Assembly: GCA_037043235.1 (NCBI GenBank)
Contig: JAWRVZ010000038.1
Coordinates: forward strand, 1,861,501-1,925,500
Origin: Rhodeus uyekii
Taxonomy: Eukaryota; Chordata; Actinopteri; Cypriniformes; Acheilognathidae
Length of the DNA: 64,000 bases
Direction of reading: 5' to 3'
Positions 43,560 through 55,011 of the stretch are shown here, piece by piece. A program made the position numbers and the translations under genes. Positions within the stretch are counted from its first letter, which is position 1. Each line of letters starts with the position of its first letter. The notes under the pieces were generated by a model. That model searched no databases. It saw only the letters and a list, made by a program, of their open reading frames with translations, and was not told where the DNA came from.

Positions 43560-46217
43560 ACCCCACAAGACCAGCTCTTCCATCACTTACGCTCTCAAAT
43601 GTACACTCAGTGGAAAATAAACTGGACTTAATTCAACTCAATCAGACTATACAGCATGAGACAAGGGATTACTGTGTGTTTATTTTCACTGAAACATAGT
43701 TAAATGTCAACATCCCAGACTCCGCCATTCAGGTGCACGGGCTAACCTGCTTATAGAGATAGAGATAGCAGATAGAGATTCATCACTGTCTGGTAATTCT
43801 TGTGGAGGTGGCTTGTGTGTGAACACTGTTTTTCGCTAGTGGAGTGAATGTTTGTGTCTTCTATCTGCCGAGGGAGTCTGTGTATATCCTCGTTTGCAAA
43901 CGCTAAGGATACTCTTCGTGCGCAGTACAGCTCTGTCATTGAACAACAAATAAAGCCTGATGGCTTTTTAATTACAGCGGGCGAGTTCAACCATGCAAAC
44001 CTAAAGACAGTTTTGCTGAAGTTCTACCACCATATGAACTTTGCAACAAGGGGAAACAACACAATGGACCTGGTTTACGCAATAGAAAAAATGCATACAA
44101 GGCTATACCCTGCCCCCACCTCGGGTACACATCTCTGTTATGTTAATTCCAGTGTACGGACCACTTCTCAAACTCATCAAACCGGTTCTAAAAGAGTACG
44201 GCCAGATGATGCTACCTCAAACCTGCAGGACTGCTTCCAGGCACCCACCTACAACAGTCATACAGAACTACAAGAGTGCACTGAAACAGTGACTGCTTGC
44301 TTCAAAAAGTTAATTGATGATGTGAACATTACCAAATGTGGCAATCAGAAACCATGGATGACAACAGAGACTTGTGAACTGTTAAAAACCTGAGACAAAG
44401 CCTTCAGATCATGAGATAAAGCAACCCTAAAAATACAGCAAGGGCCAATCTGTTCCATCAAGGCATCAAGTAGACAAAACGGCTATATGCACACAAAAAA
44501 TCAACACTTCATCAACAGCAATGACACTCCGAGTCTGTGGCAAGCCATTCAGACCATCACTGACTACAAGCCCCTGCAACAAGCCTGTGATGACGGCACA
44601 TCCCTCCCAGATGCACTCAATCACTTCTAATCATGGTTTGTGAAGCAGAACAACACACATGCACAGAAATTAATCATAACAACCAGGTGCTCTGTCTGTC
44701 TCCAGCCAACATAAGGAAGACCCAAATTGTAAGTCGCTTTGGATAAAAGAGGTTCAGAGGTTAGTCCAGTCTCCCTAACATGCTGGACCAATTCCAGTTT
44801 GCATACTGTCAATGCAATATCAATATATATAATATATAAACAATGCAATATCCTCCATCCTTCACCTGGCTCTTACCCACTTACAACAAAAAGTCTCTTA
44901 TGCAAGAATGCAGTTCATCGACTTCAGCTCAGTATTCAATACAATAATCCCTCAGCAGCTTATCAATAAAGTAAAGTTGCTGGGGCTCAACACATCCCTC
45001 TGTAATTGGATCCTGGAGTTTTTAATTAGAAGACCTCAGTCTGTGTCGGCCACAACACCTCAAGCACTACCACACTGAGCACAGGTGCTCAACCCACAGC
45101 TCTTCAAGCTAATGAACCATGATTGCACTGCCAAGTTCAGCTCCAACTCCATCATCAAGTTTTCAAACAATTGTGGTAGACCTCATCAGAAACAAACTAC
45201 TATGGCACAGCTGACTAAATGGTGTGGTGCACACAACCTGTCCTGTCAGTGTGGGGAAGTCAAAGGAGGTTGTGATGGACTTCAGGAGAAACTCTGTTGA
45301 CCATCCCCCACTGACTATCAGCAGCTTGACTGTCGAGAGATTCAGCAGCATTAAATTCCTTAGAGTCCACATCACAGAGGATATCACCTGGACCGCCAAC
45401 ACCACATCACTCTCCAAGAAGGCCCAACAGTGCGCCCACTTTCTCTGCCGGCTGAAAAGACCAAGTCTCCCTCCATCAATCCTCACCGCACTCTAGAGGG
45501 GCACCATTGAGAGTGAGCTGACCAGCTGCATCACTGTCTGGTATAGACTCTACAGCAGACAGTAAACACAGCTGCAAAGATCATCGGTGCCCCTCTGCCC
45601 TCTATCCTGGACGTTTTCCTCGCACAATGCTCCAGCAAAGCCACCAGTATTGTGAAAGACCCAATCCATCTCCCACAATCTCTTTCAGCTCCTGCCATCA
45701 GGAAGACAGTACCGGAGAGTCAGAGCTTGTTCTTCCAGGGAAATCAACAGCTTTTTCCCCCAGGCTGTGAAAGCCCTCAACTCCAATCATCTTGCCCCCC
45801 TGAGACCCCCCTCCAAACCCCTACCACCTACTGTCTACAAATTCTATGTGTAATTCTAAATGTAAGTGGGCTATACAAACCACCTGTAGTAACACATTCT
45901 TCTCTCTTAGACACTTTTTAGACGACCTGCTACAAAGACTCAATAAGATGATACGCAAGTTAATACGTATGTTTACATGTACATGTAGTGCAATTATCTT
46001 GCACTATCATCTTCCTAGCTGCACTATGCCCCAAAATGTCTATTTTTGAAGCGTACAATATTTGTGTAAAGTTTTTGTATAGTTTTTCTTAGATTATGTA
46101 TATGTCTAGTCAAATGTCAATGTAAATTTGTCTATATGTATAAGGTATGTATAATGTTTATATATGTAGCACCATGATCCTGCGAGGCGCGTCAGTAAAT
46201 GACCGTAAAGCTTGACT
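43560..46217 (+). pseudogene. Degraded LINE with endonuclease-RT ORF2 traces
   Basis: Scattered frames read as one ORF2 in order: an endonuclease-like part at 43,850-44,000; FIDFSSVFNTIIPQQL at about 44,915-44,965; NHDCTAKFSSNSIIKFSN at about 45,110-45,170 (catalytic motif lost); VVMDFRRNSVDHPPL, then FLRVHITEDITWTANTTSLS and KKAQQCAHFL at 45,270-45,450; and a 3' end with AAAGCTTGACTTGACTTGG at about 46,198-46,215. Many stops and shifts; old. A 25-base scrap of SINE tail lies at 44,728. Same family as 19,755-20,330. In the same intron as the LINE at 34,310. Confidence 0.78.
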
Positions 46218-46220
46218 TGA

Positions 46221-46390
46221 CTTGGTAATGTTGAAAACTGCTCATTGATTTTTTTGGAAACCATGATGTGCTTCTTTGATGAATATTTGAACATTATAAA
46301 TGTCTTTCCTGTCACTTTTGATTAGCTTCATGCATATATGAATTCATATATTGCTGAATAAAAAAAAAAATTAAAATTTAAATAACTTTA
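46221..46390. repeat. Foldback repeat remnant (GTTTGGGGTC family)
   Basis: TTGGAAACCATGATGTGCTT, CTTTGATGAATATTTGAACA and TGTCACTTTTGATTAGCTTC follow the family order. It lies directly after the LINE tail and only 57 bases from the exon at 46,447. Confidence 0.6.
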
Positions 46391-46446
46391 AAATGAATAA
46401 GAAGTTAAAAATTTCATTTTGACTTCTGACTGTTTGGTCACCCTAC

Positions 46447-46599
46447 CTTAGACCATTCACCGGTCTTCCACTCGTAACATTTGGAGTGATCCTCACAAAT
46501 CTCCTCCGCTGTGGGACGAGACACAGGATCACATAAACCCTGAGGATTGGTGCAGGTCACTGTCCGCTTCCTGCTACCGCGACCACATTCAGAGGAACA
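46447..46599 (-). CDS. adamts17: adamts17 exon: thrombospondin type-1 repeat
   Basis: The acceptor TTTGTCCCAG lies above 46,599; the donor GTAGGG is at 46,446. It encodes CSSECGRGSRKRTVTCTNPQ, GLCDPVSRPTAEEICEDHSK and CYEWKTGEWSK, 51 whole codons. The next exon begins with Cys, completing the WSxC pattern of the following repeat. Confidence 0.96.
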
Positions 46600-47291
46600 C
46601 TGGGACAAACAAAGAGAAGGAGAATTCAATGAGAGTATAACTAAATAAGTAAGCAATTTGGTTTAAAGTAAGGATGGAAATAAATTAAGAAACAAGCAAG
46701 AGACGGGAAGAGTGTTGGTCATTAAAACAGACGTCCTGTGGAGTCTCACTAATGCTTCTCTCCACTGACTGAATCCACTCTAATGAAGTGCTTAAAACAT
46801 CAACAACATGAAGATCTGAAATGAGACGCAGAGGCTGAAAAACAACCACAGTGCCCTCCATAGGCCAAGACAAAGCCCAGTTGACCTCAGAAAACATTTA
46901 AGTCCACTAGTACAGGATGTGTCTCATAAAAGGGGCTTTACAGTCATCTTCTAACGTTAGTCAAGGCTTCTTCCAACAGAATCTACAGTAAATGTAGTTT
47001 TGCCTCACATCTTTAGCAGCATTCTAAAAATACAGAGAAAATTACATTTTAAGACATTGCATATTTTTTTTATTCCACTGCCCTCATGTATTTTGTGTGA
47101 AGTGCCTCTAGCTGTGATGAATTCTGAACAAACTGTTTTTGCAGAGTAGTTCTCATAGATTTCTACAACCTTTATTTATTATTTTTATGTTATACAAGAT
47201 TAAATTAGTTTAGCTAATTAAATGTATTATAATTTAAGTTGAAATTACATGTACTTGATTGTATTGTAGAGAAAAACCGTGTTGTCCAAAC

Positions 47292-47496
47292 CTTGGACCA
47301 TTCGGAGGCCTCCCACACAGTGAGGCAGTGGCGTCCCTCACAGTGCTGTACGCCAACTGGTTTGGAGCTGATACAGTACAGGTCTCTGGTGGGAATGTGT
47401 GTGCCATTTTGCAGCTGGTACACGCAGCCAACTTCCCTATGCTTCAAGCCTTTACCGCAGGTTACTGAACATTGCGTCCAAGTGCCAGTGACCCAC
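47292..47496 (-). CDS. adamts17: adamts17 exon: thrombospondin type-1 repeat
   Basis: The acceptor is CCCTCTTAG; the donor is GTTTGG at 47,291. It begins with the last base of an Arg codon, then WVTGTWTQCSVTCGKGLKHR, EVGCVYQLQNGTHIPTRDLY and HCEGRHCLTVWEASEWSK. WTQCSVTCGKG is a typical repeat start with Trp residues open to C-mannosylation and a Ser/Thr site for O-fucose. CVYQLQNGTH is a mark of ADAMTS17. Confidence 0.96.
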
Positions 47497-47559
47497 CTAA
47501 GAGGGACAGAGAAAATAAAGAAGACACTGATATACCATGTCACTGATACAAGTACTTAA

Positions 47560-48329
47560 AGTCAATGTGAAGCCACACACTTGACTTCTGTAATGTTATG
47601 ATTAATACCACCCACACCATATTCGACAATTTACTAAATCCTTTAATCAGAAAACAATGAAATATAAATGTTTTAAGCATGATTGAATTTAACAGATGAT
47701 TATCTTTACTGTCACATAAGTGCTTATGAAAATGAACCTGTGCAGAAAATGTCAATAGCTGAAACAGAATAAAAACCATCTTTATTATCTGCTAAAACGA
47801 CACAATGAAACAGACATCTGGAAACCTACAGAAAGCTGTTCTGTCCAACACTCAATCAGATCTCATTCTTACAAGAACCAAAACTGATTTCGCAGTTATA
47901 GACAGCAACAGAGGTGGGATAAGTATAAACATAACTTGCAGTCCACAACACAATGGTAACAAAAACCGCAGAGAGGAACAATATCCTTGGAATATAATTT
48001 TTCCAGCTCATAAACAAAATAATTTATACCCTGAAGCACAAGCTTAAAATCAACATAACATTATTGTCCATTGGTGAGGATGATTAATAGTTAAGGTTAT
48101 ATTTATCCTTTTTGGTGTGAATAGACCTGCACTGTTAGAGCAAGAACAATTTGCAGATAAAGTTATACTTTTATGCTGTTTCCTCAAGTGAACAAGCCTT
48201 TTCTGCTTTGAATTAACAACTTTGCATCAATATTTTACTTCACATGTCCTCTAAAGTGTATAATGTGAGACATATTGCACCTTGAAATGCTACAGATAAA
48301 GAAACAGTTTTTTAGAATCAGCGCAATCT
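47560..48329. other. Intron of adamts17, no feature seen
   Basis: AT-rich noncoding sequence without recognised repeats. Confidence 0.5.
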
Positions 48330-50860
48330 GATTCCCTTTTCGAGGGAACTTACGCTGTCATATGATGACACTTTGGGGACTGCCTTCAGCGTGACACATG
48401 TGCAACTTAGTCCAATTCTGATTGGTGCAGCATCATCCATGGCCAGAAGAATGCAGACCCTATTCTAGGAGGGAGCCAGCATCACAATAGTTTCAGCTTT
48501 CTGATCATCAACCAGTACTATATGCGAGTAGTCTTATTTGATGTTGCCTGTCCCATTGGCCATATATATATTATTAAAAAATGGCAAGTGAGCAGCAAAA
48601 ATGTAAAGTGTGTTATTTTCTACCCACGCTATATTGTGGACCAGGCAACAAGGTGGCTTCACTCATGGGTATCATAGATGGAGGTAGAGTCGGAGCTTGA
48701 GATGGCTTTGGCGCTTTCTCAACCGCTAGCTCGAACTCGAGATACGGAACCCTGCTCTTCGGCTTCTTCCACCCCGAGAGAGAGAGAGAGAGCTTCATGG
48801 TGGGCTTGTCTAGCTCTGAGGATATGGATGTGCTTAGCATCGAAGCAAGTGATTTGGGTGATTTGCCAGCCCAATCAATGCATTTAGGAGGTAGTTAAGG
48901 TCATTATTTGTGCCGTGGCAAAGCCTAACATTGATTGGCTGGCCAAAATATAGGAAGCATTGAGAAAAAGCAAATTAGACGAGTGCTTCATGCAGTCAGC
49001 TCCACAACCTCCACGTTGGGGCTTGCCATTATTTCAGGATCTTCACACTAAGGTGCCGAGATCCTGGAAAAAGCCATAGTCATCTAGGCTTTCGAGTCTC
49101 ACAGTCCATCATTATTCTTCTATTGTGGGGGTCAAAGGGAACAGATATGATACGATGCCCAAGATTGAGGCGACTTCTCTCTCCCCTGACGCTGCATCAT
49201 CTTAACATTGCCCACCATCCCGTGCCATATAAAATCCTCGCTGGTGGGCAAAGCATACATGGCAGCAGGTCAGGTCAGAGTTTGTCTTCATACTATGGCT
49301 ATCTAACAGGCATATCAGGCTGGCCTGCTAAGGGACTTTTAAACACTTTTACAATTAAAGACCTGAATCGGGCCACCAACCTATCTCCCCACGCCACCAA
49401 AGAGACTCCACGCAGCCCTGGCAGTCACAAAGAGACATTTATGGTTGAACCTCTCAGGCACAAACTCTCGGCTGGAGATGTGGAAACTGTGGGTTTGTGG
49501 GATCACCTCTTGAAGGCAGGTTTTTCTCTTGAGGTAGTAGGTAGCATCCTAAATTCCATGTCCAGATCTCTGAAATCTCCACGTGTGGTCTCTGGATGGG
49601 ATGCGGAGGTCCTAGGTGTCCTACCTCAAGCGCTAAAAGACACCATCATGTCGGCAAGAGCACCCTCTACTAGGTTCGTTTACGCCTTGAAGTGGAACCT
49701 GTTCATCGAGAGGTGCTTTTCTCACCAAGAAGACTCCCGGAGATGCCCGATCAGGGCTGTGCTTTCCTTCCTGCAAGAAGGGCTGGAATGAAGGCTGTCT
49801 CCCTCCACCCTGAAGGTGTATGTTGCCACTATCACCTTACATCATGGTCTAATAGACGGCAAGTCTGTGGGTAAGCATAACCTGGTCATCAGGTTCTTCA
49901 GGGGCGCTAGAAGGTTAAATCCCCCATGCCCCCACTTGGTACCCTCTTGAGTTCTCTCTCTCGTGCTGTATGCCCTGCAGAGAGTGCCCTTTGAGCTGCA
50001 CTAGCTTCCATCAAGAGGGTTGGGGACCTGCAGGCATTTTCGGTCAACGAATTGTGCCTATAATTTGGGCCGGCCTACTCTCACCTTATCCTGGCTCGGA
50101 TATGTTCCCAAGGTTCCCATGGTGGTGAACCTGCAAGCACTGTCCTCGGAGGAGGAAGACCCAGCCCTTGGTCTGTTCTATGCCGTCCGTGCTTTGCGAA
50201 CGCAGAGTTTCAGGACCTCAGACCAGCTCTTTGTCTGTTATGGAGGCCAGCAGAAGGCAAAAATTGTTTTCAAGCAGAGGTTGGCCCACAGGTTAGTGGA
50301 ATCCATCATCTTGGCATATCAAGTCCAAGACCAGCCATGTCCCCTGGGAGTGAGGGCACTCCCATATGTGTATTTTTTACCACAGTATGGTTTCCCTCTT
50401 GGTGAGCCTGTGTCTTTCCCTGGCAGAACTCTGCTGTCTTGTCTCCACCCTAACTTGGTTGGATCTACAACAGAGACCTTCCATATGTAGCACTGCCCAA
50501 ATTGCCAATCCATATGTATAAATTCCACGTTACCCCCTTGCAGACAGGATAGTGTTACCACGTCACCCCCCACTGGCTTGGCTCCTCAGAGAAAACCTGA
50601 AGTGCGATCGCATCTGCTCCTCCTTAAATACTCGCTTCTCTGGGCAGAGTGCGCGATGCAAATCTTGCACGCCAATGTGCATTGGCTCATTTAGTTTCTC
50701 TCGAAGATGACTGGTCTCTCAGGCGAAATCCAAATTCGTTAGTCGCTCTGACGCAACGTCACTGTTACCATTGGTCACTGACCCCTGGGTGGAGAGACCA
50801 TTCCCAGAGGTTAAATGCCTATATATCTCATCTGTACATCTCTCTTTGGCCTTAAAACCT
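48330..50860 (+). pseudogene. DIRS-type retrotransposon remnant (Gag and tyrosine recombinase kept, RT lost)
   Basis: Starts near a CCCTTTTCGAGGGAACTTAC block typical of fish DIRS ends. Gag-like sequence follows (LSSEDMDVLSIEASDL near 48,810-48,860; LHTKVPRSWKKP near 49,035; HATKETPRSPG near 49,400). From about 49,600 it reads as the DIRS tyrosine recombinase: STRFVYALKWNLFIERC, LSPSTLKVYVATI, LIDGKSVGKHNLVIRFFRGA, GYVPKVPMVVNLQALSSEE, DQLFVCYGGQQK and AYQVQDQPCPLGVRA. RT, RNase H and methylase regions expected between Gag and recombinase are absent. Several stops break it. The right end (to about 50,860) contains GTCGCTCTGACGCAACGTCA. Borders are approximate. Confidence 0.8.
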
Positions 50861-51087
50861 GCAGCCAGCCATGTACGTTTTATGAGAAAGAGAGAACTCG
50901 TCTGGCAGGGAGGTCCAACACATCGAGCCATGTACAACTTCCTCAACCATAGAATCAGATTGACATCGACAAAATTCTTCATCCATAATTTATTCATCCA
51001 CGCAGAAGAAAGTGAACGCAACTTTAACACCATCGACTCATAGAACCTCACACAACCATCAAATTCTTCTTCGGGACCCCGTTGCAA

Positions 51088-51658
51088 AGCGTAACTTTAA
51101 GTATCATACATTTAATGAGATGCTTTGAGAATAAGCTGATGATTCTTGTCATGGAGTTAAATGACTCCTTTTCCATAGTCTCATTTCCTGTTTCCTGTGT
51201 AATCCACTTTCACTTCACCATTTCTCATGTGAGTGTGTTTTGTGTTTGTTTAGATTAGTTATATGCTTGTGATTTAGTTAATAAAACTTTGTGCACACTA
51301 CATATGAGCTTCTTTCAAGTTCAAGTTCTTTCTGTTCTGCTTATACATCAATGTCACTTTAATGATTGTGATCATAGCTACATGCTAAGAAAGATTTATT
51401 TTTCTGTGATCATGAAAAATATACTTTCTAAAGAGATGATAGATGATCAGTACTGAGTGTTTGTTGATTGCTATTCCTATTCTTGAGTTTGTTTAATGAG
51501 AGGATACATCATTATGCACAGGTTCCCAGGACAAATGTATTTAATTTGAAAAGCAGCAGAGATAATTGCCAAGGATTATCTCTTTGATGCATCTCAAGGA
51601 TCATTACTCAAGTTGTCATCTGTATAGAGACGACAGCAATAGAACAGGACAGGTTAAG
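51088..51658. other. Intron of adamts17, no feature seen
   Basis: Noncoding; no named repeat recognised. Confidence 0.5.
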
Positions 51659-51660
51659 TA

Positions 51661-52404
51661 CAGTAGAACCCTGACTTACGAAACGCTCTACGTACGAAAA
51701 ATTCAACATACGATAAAAGATTTCGGGGTTTTTTTTCGCCCGAGTAACGACAAAATGATCGAGATGCGAAAAAACATTTCCGAGTTTTGTTTTGAAATTC
51801 GCGCTGATTTTGGTTCGGGTTGAATGAAGGCTACAGTTTGTCTGGTCAGAACAATGATGTCTCACTCAGGGAATAATCCAAAACTGGTATTTATTAAAGG
51901 TGCATAGATGTGTGGTTACGCATGATCGATAAAACTTCAACGATTGGCACTAATTCCCTGTATTTCACTCAATAAACTATATACAATCTTCAGCCGATCT
52001 CTTTTACCTTAATCATCCGTCAGCTCTCTTAGATGGAACGTTTTGGAATAGTCCATTTCGCACTGAATGACAGGGATGGCTGGAATAGTCCATGTAAGAA
52101 GGGGAACACTCTCCTATTGGTCAGCATTGTGCCTAGTTAAACTTTTTTCTAATCATTCACCATGGATGTGAAGATTGTTGCTGAAGTCAAATGGAAGAAA
52201 AGGATGCTTTACATTACATTGAAAAGGGAGATAATTGAGAAGTATGGAGCTGGGATGCGCTTCATCCCATGCTAAATGTGGTGTTTTTGCAAGGTTTGGA
52301 ACGGATTAGGCAATTTACATGTAAAAGCCTGACTGACATACGAAAAAATCGACTTACGAAGCCAACCTCGGAACGGATTAATTTCGTAAGTCGGGGTTCT
52401 ACTG
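51661..52404. mobile_element. Tigger-like MITE with transposase N-terminus remnant, copy 2
   Basis: CAGTAGAACCCTGACTTACG on the left and CGTAAGTCGGGGTTCTACTG on the right, flanked by TA (51,659-51,660; 52,405-52,406). It is 744 bp and similar to copy 1 (42,631) throughout, with substitutions and short indels. It ends 452 bases from the adamts17 exon at 52,856. Confidence 0.9.
52162..52275 (+). pseudogene. Remnant of transposase N-terminus in MITE copy 2
   Basis: The same ACCATGG start and the same 37-codon length as in copy 1, stop at 52,275, with changes such as KKRMLYITLKREIIEKYGAG. No catalytic region. Confidence 0.5.
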
Positions 52405-52855
52405 TATTATATTTGGATGTCTTATGTCCTGTCAGAGAATATGGTTTTGTCGGGAATGTTATCTACAATTTGTTTGGGTAATACCATTTTATTTTTGATC
52501 GCTTTGACTATAAGTAAATTTGCAACTGCATTTAAACTAACTCTCATTAGAGTTTAGTAAACTATCAACTTTACAAGTCCAAGTCAACTTAACCTTAACT
52601 CTACCCGTCTACTAACAATCTAACAAGAGTTAGTAGACAAGCAGATGCAATGTTACTAATAGTCAAAAGAATGTTCAAAAGAGACCATAAAAATAAAGTG
52701 AAACCTTTGTTTGCTGAATCCAGAAAAGGTGAGGAAACCCAGGCTCTGTTCCAAAACTCAGGCTCTTCACAGAAAGTGTGCGTTTTGTGTTAGCTGACAA
52801 AAATGCATAGCTCACACACATATCATGTGAATTGCTTAATTTTAGTAGCTGGTAC

Positions 52856-52991
52856 CTGTATTGGCAGGGGTGAATGCCGCACGGGCGGATTTGAGGCAAA
52901 GGTCGGTTCTCCACCTGACAGTGGCTTTCGTTTACTTGAGTCATAGTCTTGTTAACGATTTTCATGCATGACACCACAGTCCTTCTCTCTC
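52856..52991 (-). CDS. adamts17: adamts17 exon: thrombospondin type-1 repeat
   Basis: The acceptor is TTTTGTTTCAG; the donor is GTACC at 52,855. The first two bases complete a Gly codon; then ERRTVVSCMKIVNKTMTQVN, ESHCQVENRPLPQIRPCGIH and PCQY, with two bases of an Arg codon at the end. It completes the repeat started in the exon at 57,751 (CSVHCGG). Confidence 0.95.
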
Positions 52992-53022
52992 CTGAAACAA
53001 AACAAAACATTTTCTTAGACAT

Positions 53023-54569
53023 ATATTTAAAAAAATGTCACTCAGGGTTTACAATACAATTGTAAATTAATTAGTAAAATATCTAAATATAAAAATCTCA
53101 CTCTCATGAGTGCATAATTGCGACGAATTTTGCTCTAGAGTGATGTAAAAGTTGCATGCACTGCAGTCGCATTGAAAAACATCTGACCTGTATTGAATTT
53201 AGTACAACACATGGAAGTTGCACAGATCGGAATTGAAAAGATCAGATTCCATGTAGTTTGTGCTGTTGACACTGTCATGAGAGAAACAGATCTGAGTAAC
53301 ATCTAAGAAAAAAATTATAATTTGGGCCACATTTGCCTGCAGTATCAACGTAGCTTTTGATACAAAATGCAAAGTGTAAGTCATACCTTAATCATGGTAA
53401 ATATAATGTAAACATTAATAATTTTTTAACAATAACTCTCTGTGTAAATACCTAACATATTAACACTTATGACTTATGATTTTAAAATAATGCAACATTC
53501 AATTATAGTTATAATTTTTTTTTTATTATAAATAATTAGATAAAATGAATTAACAATATATACACATTGTATACACTGTTCGCAGAAATAAAGTTCGAAT
53601 TCTACATTAGTACTCCATCCAACCAGATTTTAGAGCCAGAACTGTCCATTTTATAGCAGTACATTTATATGTCATAAGAAACTGCGTAACTTCTCCTGAA
53701 ACTTTCCTGAAGCAAAAGGGATGGTTATATAATAATAATTGTCTTTATGGCCGCTTTGAGACGCCCACACGAGTTTACTAATAATCCACTAAGGATGTTA
53801 ATGATTGTATTGCATCGAGGGATCTGGCAGTTACTCTGTATTGGGGTGCTTTACCACAACAGGAGAATCAGTGTTTTCTCTGGCACACGTGAGAGCCTGC
53901 ATACCATCTGATTCTGTCTGGTCCACTTTGACCTCCCAAAAAGCCATGTCTGATTTCATGTAATTGCAGAGCAAAACCTTTCTAATTAGAGATAACAATA
54001 CAAGGTTATTCCTAATGGTCATCTATAGAGTTGGGGTTGTTTGGTCATGACCAAATTAGCAGTGGGAGGAAGCAACGAATTTGCTCGGGACCTTTAATTT
54101 CTGTGAATTCTTAATGCTGTTGTTGTTTTAGAGGGTGGCGGCATGCCAGACCGTAGGATTAGACATGTCATTAATTTTGTGTTGTTCTACGTTTGCCAAG
54201 AAAAACTATGAGCAGTCAGAGACAGAGATTAATTCATCAGAGCAGCGAGCTGAGAAGGGCAGCCTAAGAGAAAGAGAGACAAGCTCTCGAAAAAAGTGCG
54301 CTGCCTACCTAGTCAGCATTTTAGGCATCATATGGGTGTTTCAGATGCAATGCCTTTTCCTGTAATAAGACATGCCATGTATCATTCATGGATAAGTCAA
54401 TCCCACAATGCACTGGACTGAGCTTAATTTATATTTTAACAACGAATAATGCTGATATAAAAATCTAATTTTTAAACTAATATTGTTGTATTCGTATTAT
54501 AGAATGATTGATGTAAGCTAATACCAATCTATACATTCGAAGTGGAATGTTGACAAAAAAATATACTTA
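53023..54569. other. Intron of adamts17, no feature seen
   Basis: Noncoding; no named repeat recognised. The frame at 54,135-54,365 has no resemblance to a known protein. Confidence 0.5.
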
Positions 54570-55011
54570 TACTACCATTCAAAAGTTTGGAGTCAATAAG
54601 ACTTATTAATTTACATTTTTATTTTAATCAAAACTGACAGTAAAGACATTAATGTTACAAAATATTTCTGATACCTGATAACTGATACTTTTTCAGGATT
54701 CTTAGATGAATAGAAAGAACACAGTTTCCAAAAAATATTAAACAGCACAACTGTTTTCAACATTGATAATAAGGAATGCTTTTTTGCAGCAAATGAGCTT
54801 ATTAGAATAATTTCTGAAGGATCATTACTGGCATAATGATGTTGAAAATTCAGCTTTTCACAGGAATAAATTATAATTTAAATACAAATACAAAATAATT
54901 ATATTACATTTAAATTATAATAATTTCACAATATTTTTTTGTTTTTACTGTATTTATGATCAAATAAATGCATACAAGACTTATTGTCTTAAAACTTTTG
55001 AACATTAGTGT
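54570..55011. repeat. Foldback repeat (GTTTGGGGTC family), best copy
   Basis: Left TACTACCATTCAAAAGTTTG and right AAAACTTTTGAACATTAGTG are inverted. Inside, in order: GACAGTAAAGACATTAATGT, AACAGCACAACTGTTTTCAA, AATTTCTGAAGGATCATTAC, GTTTTTACTGTATTTATGAT. This is a family very abundant in cyprinids; it has no coding capacity. Confidence 0.8.
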
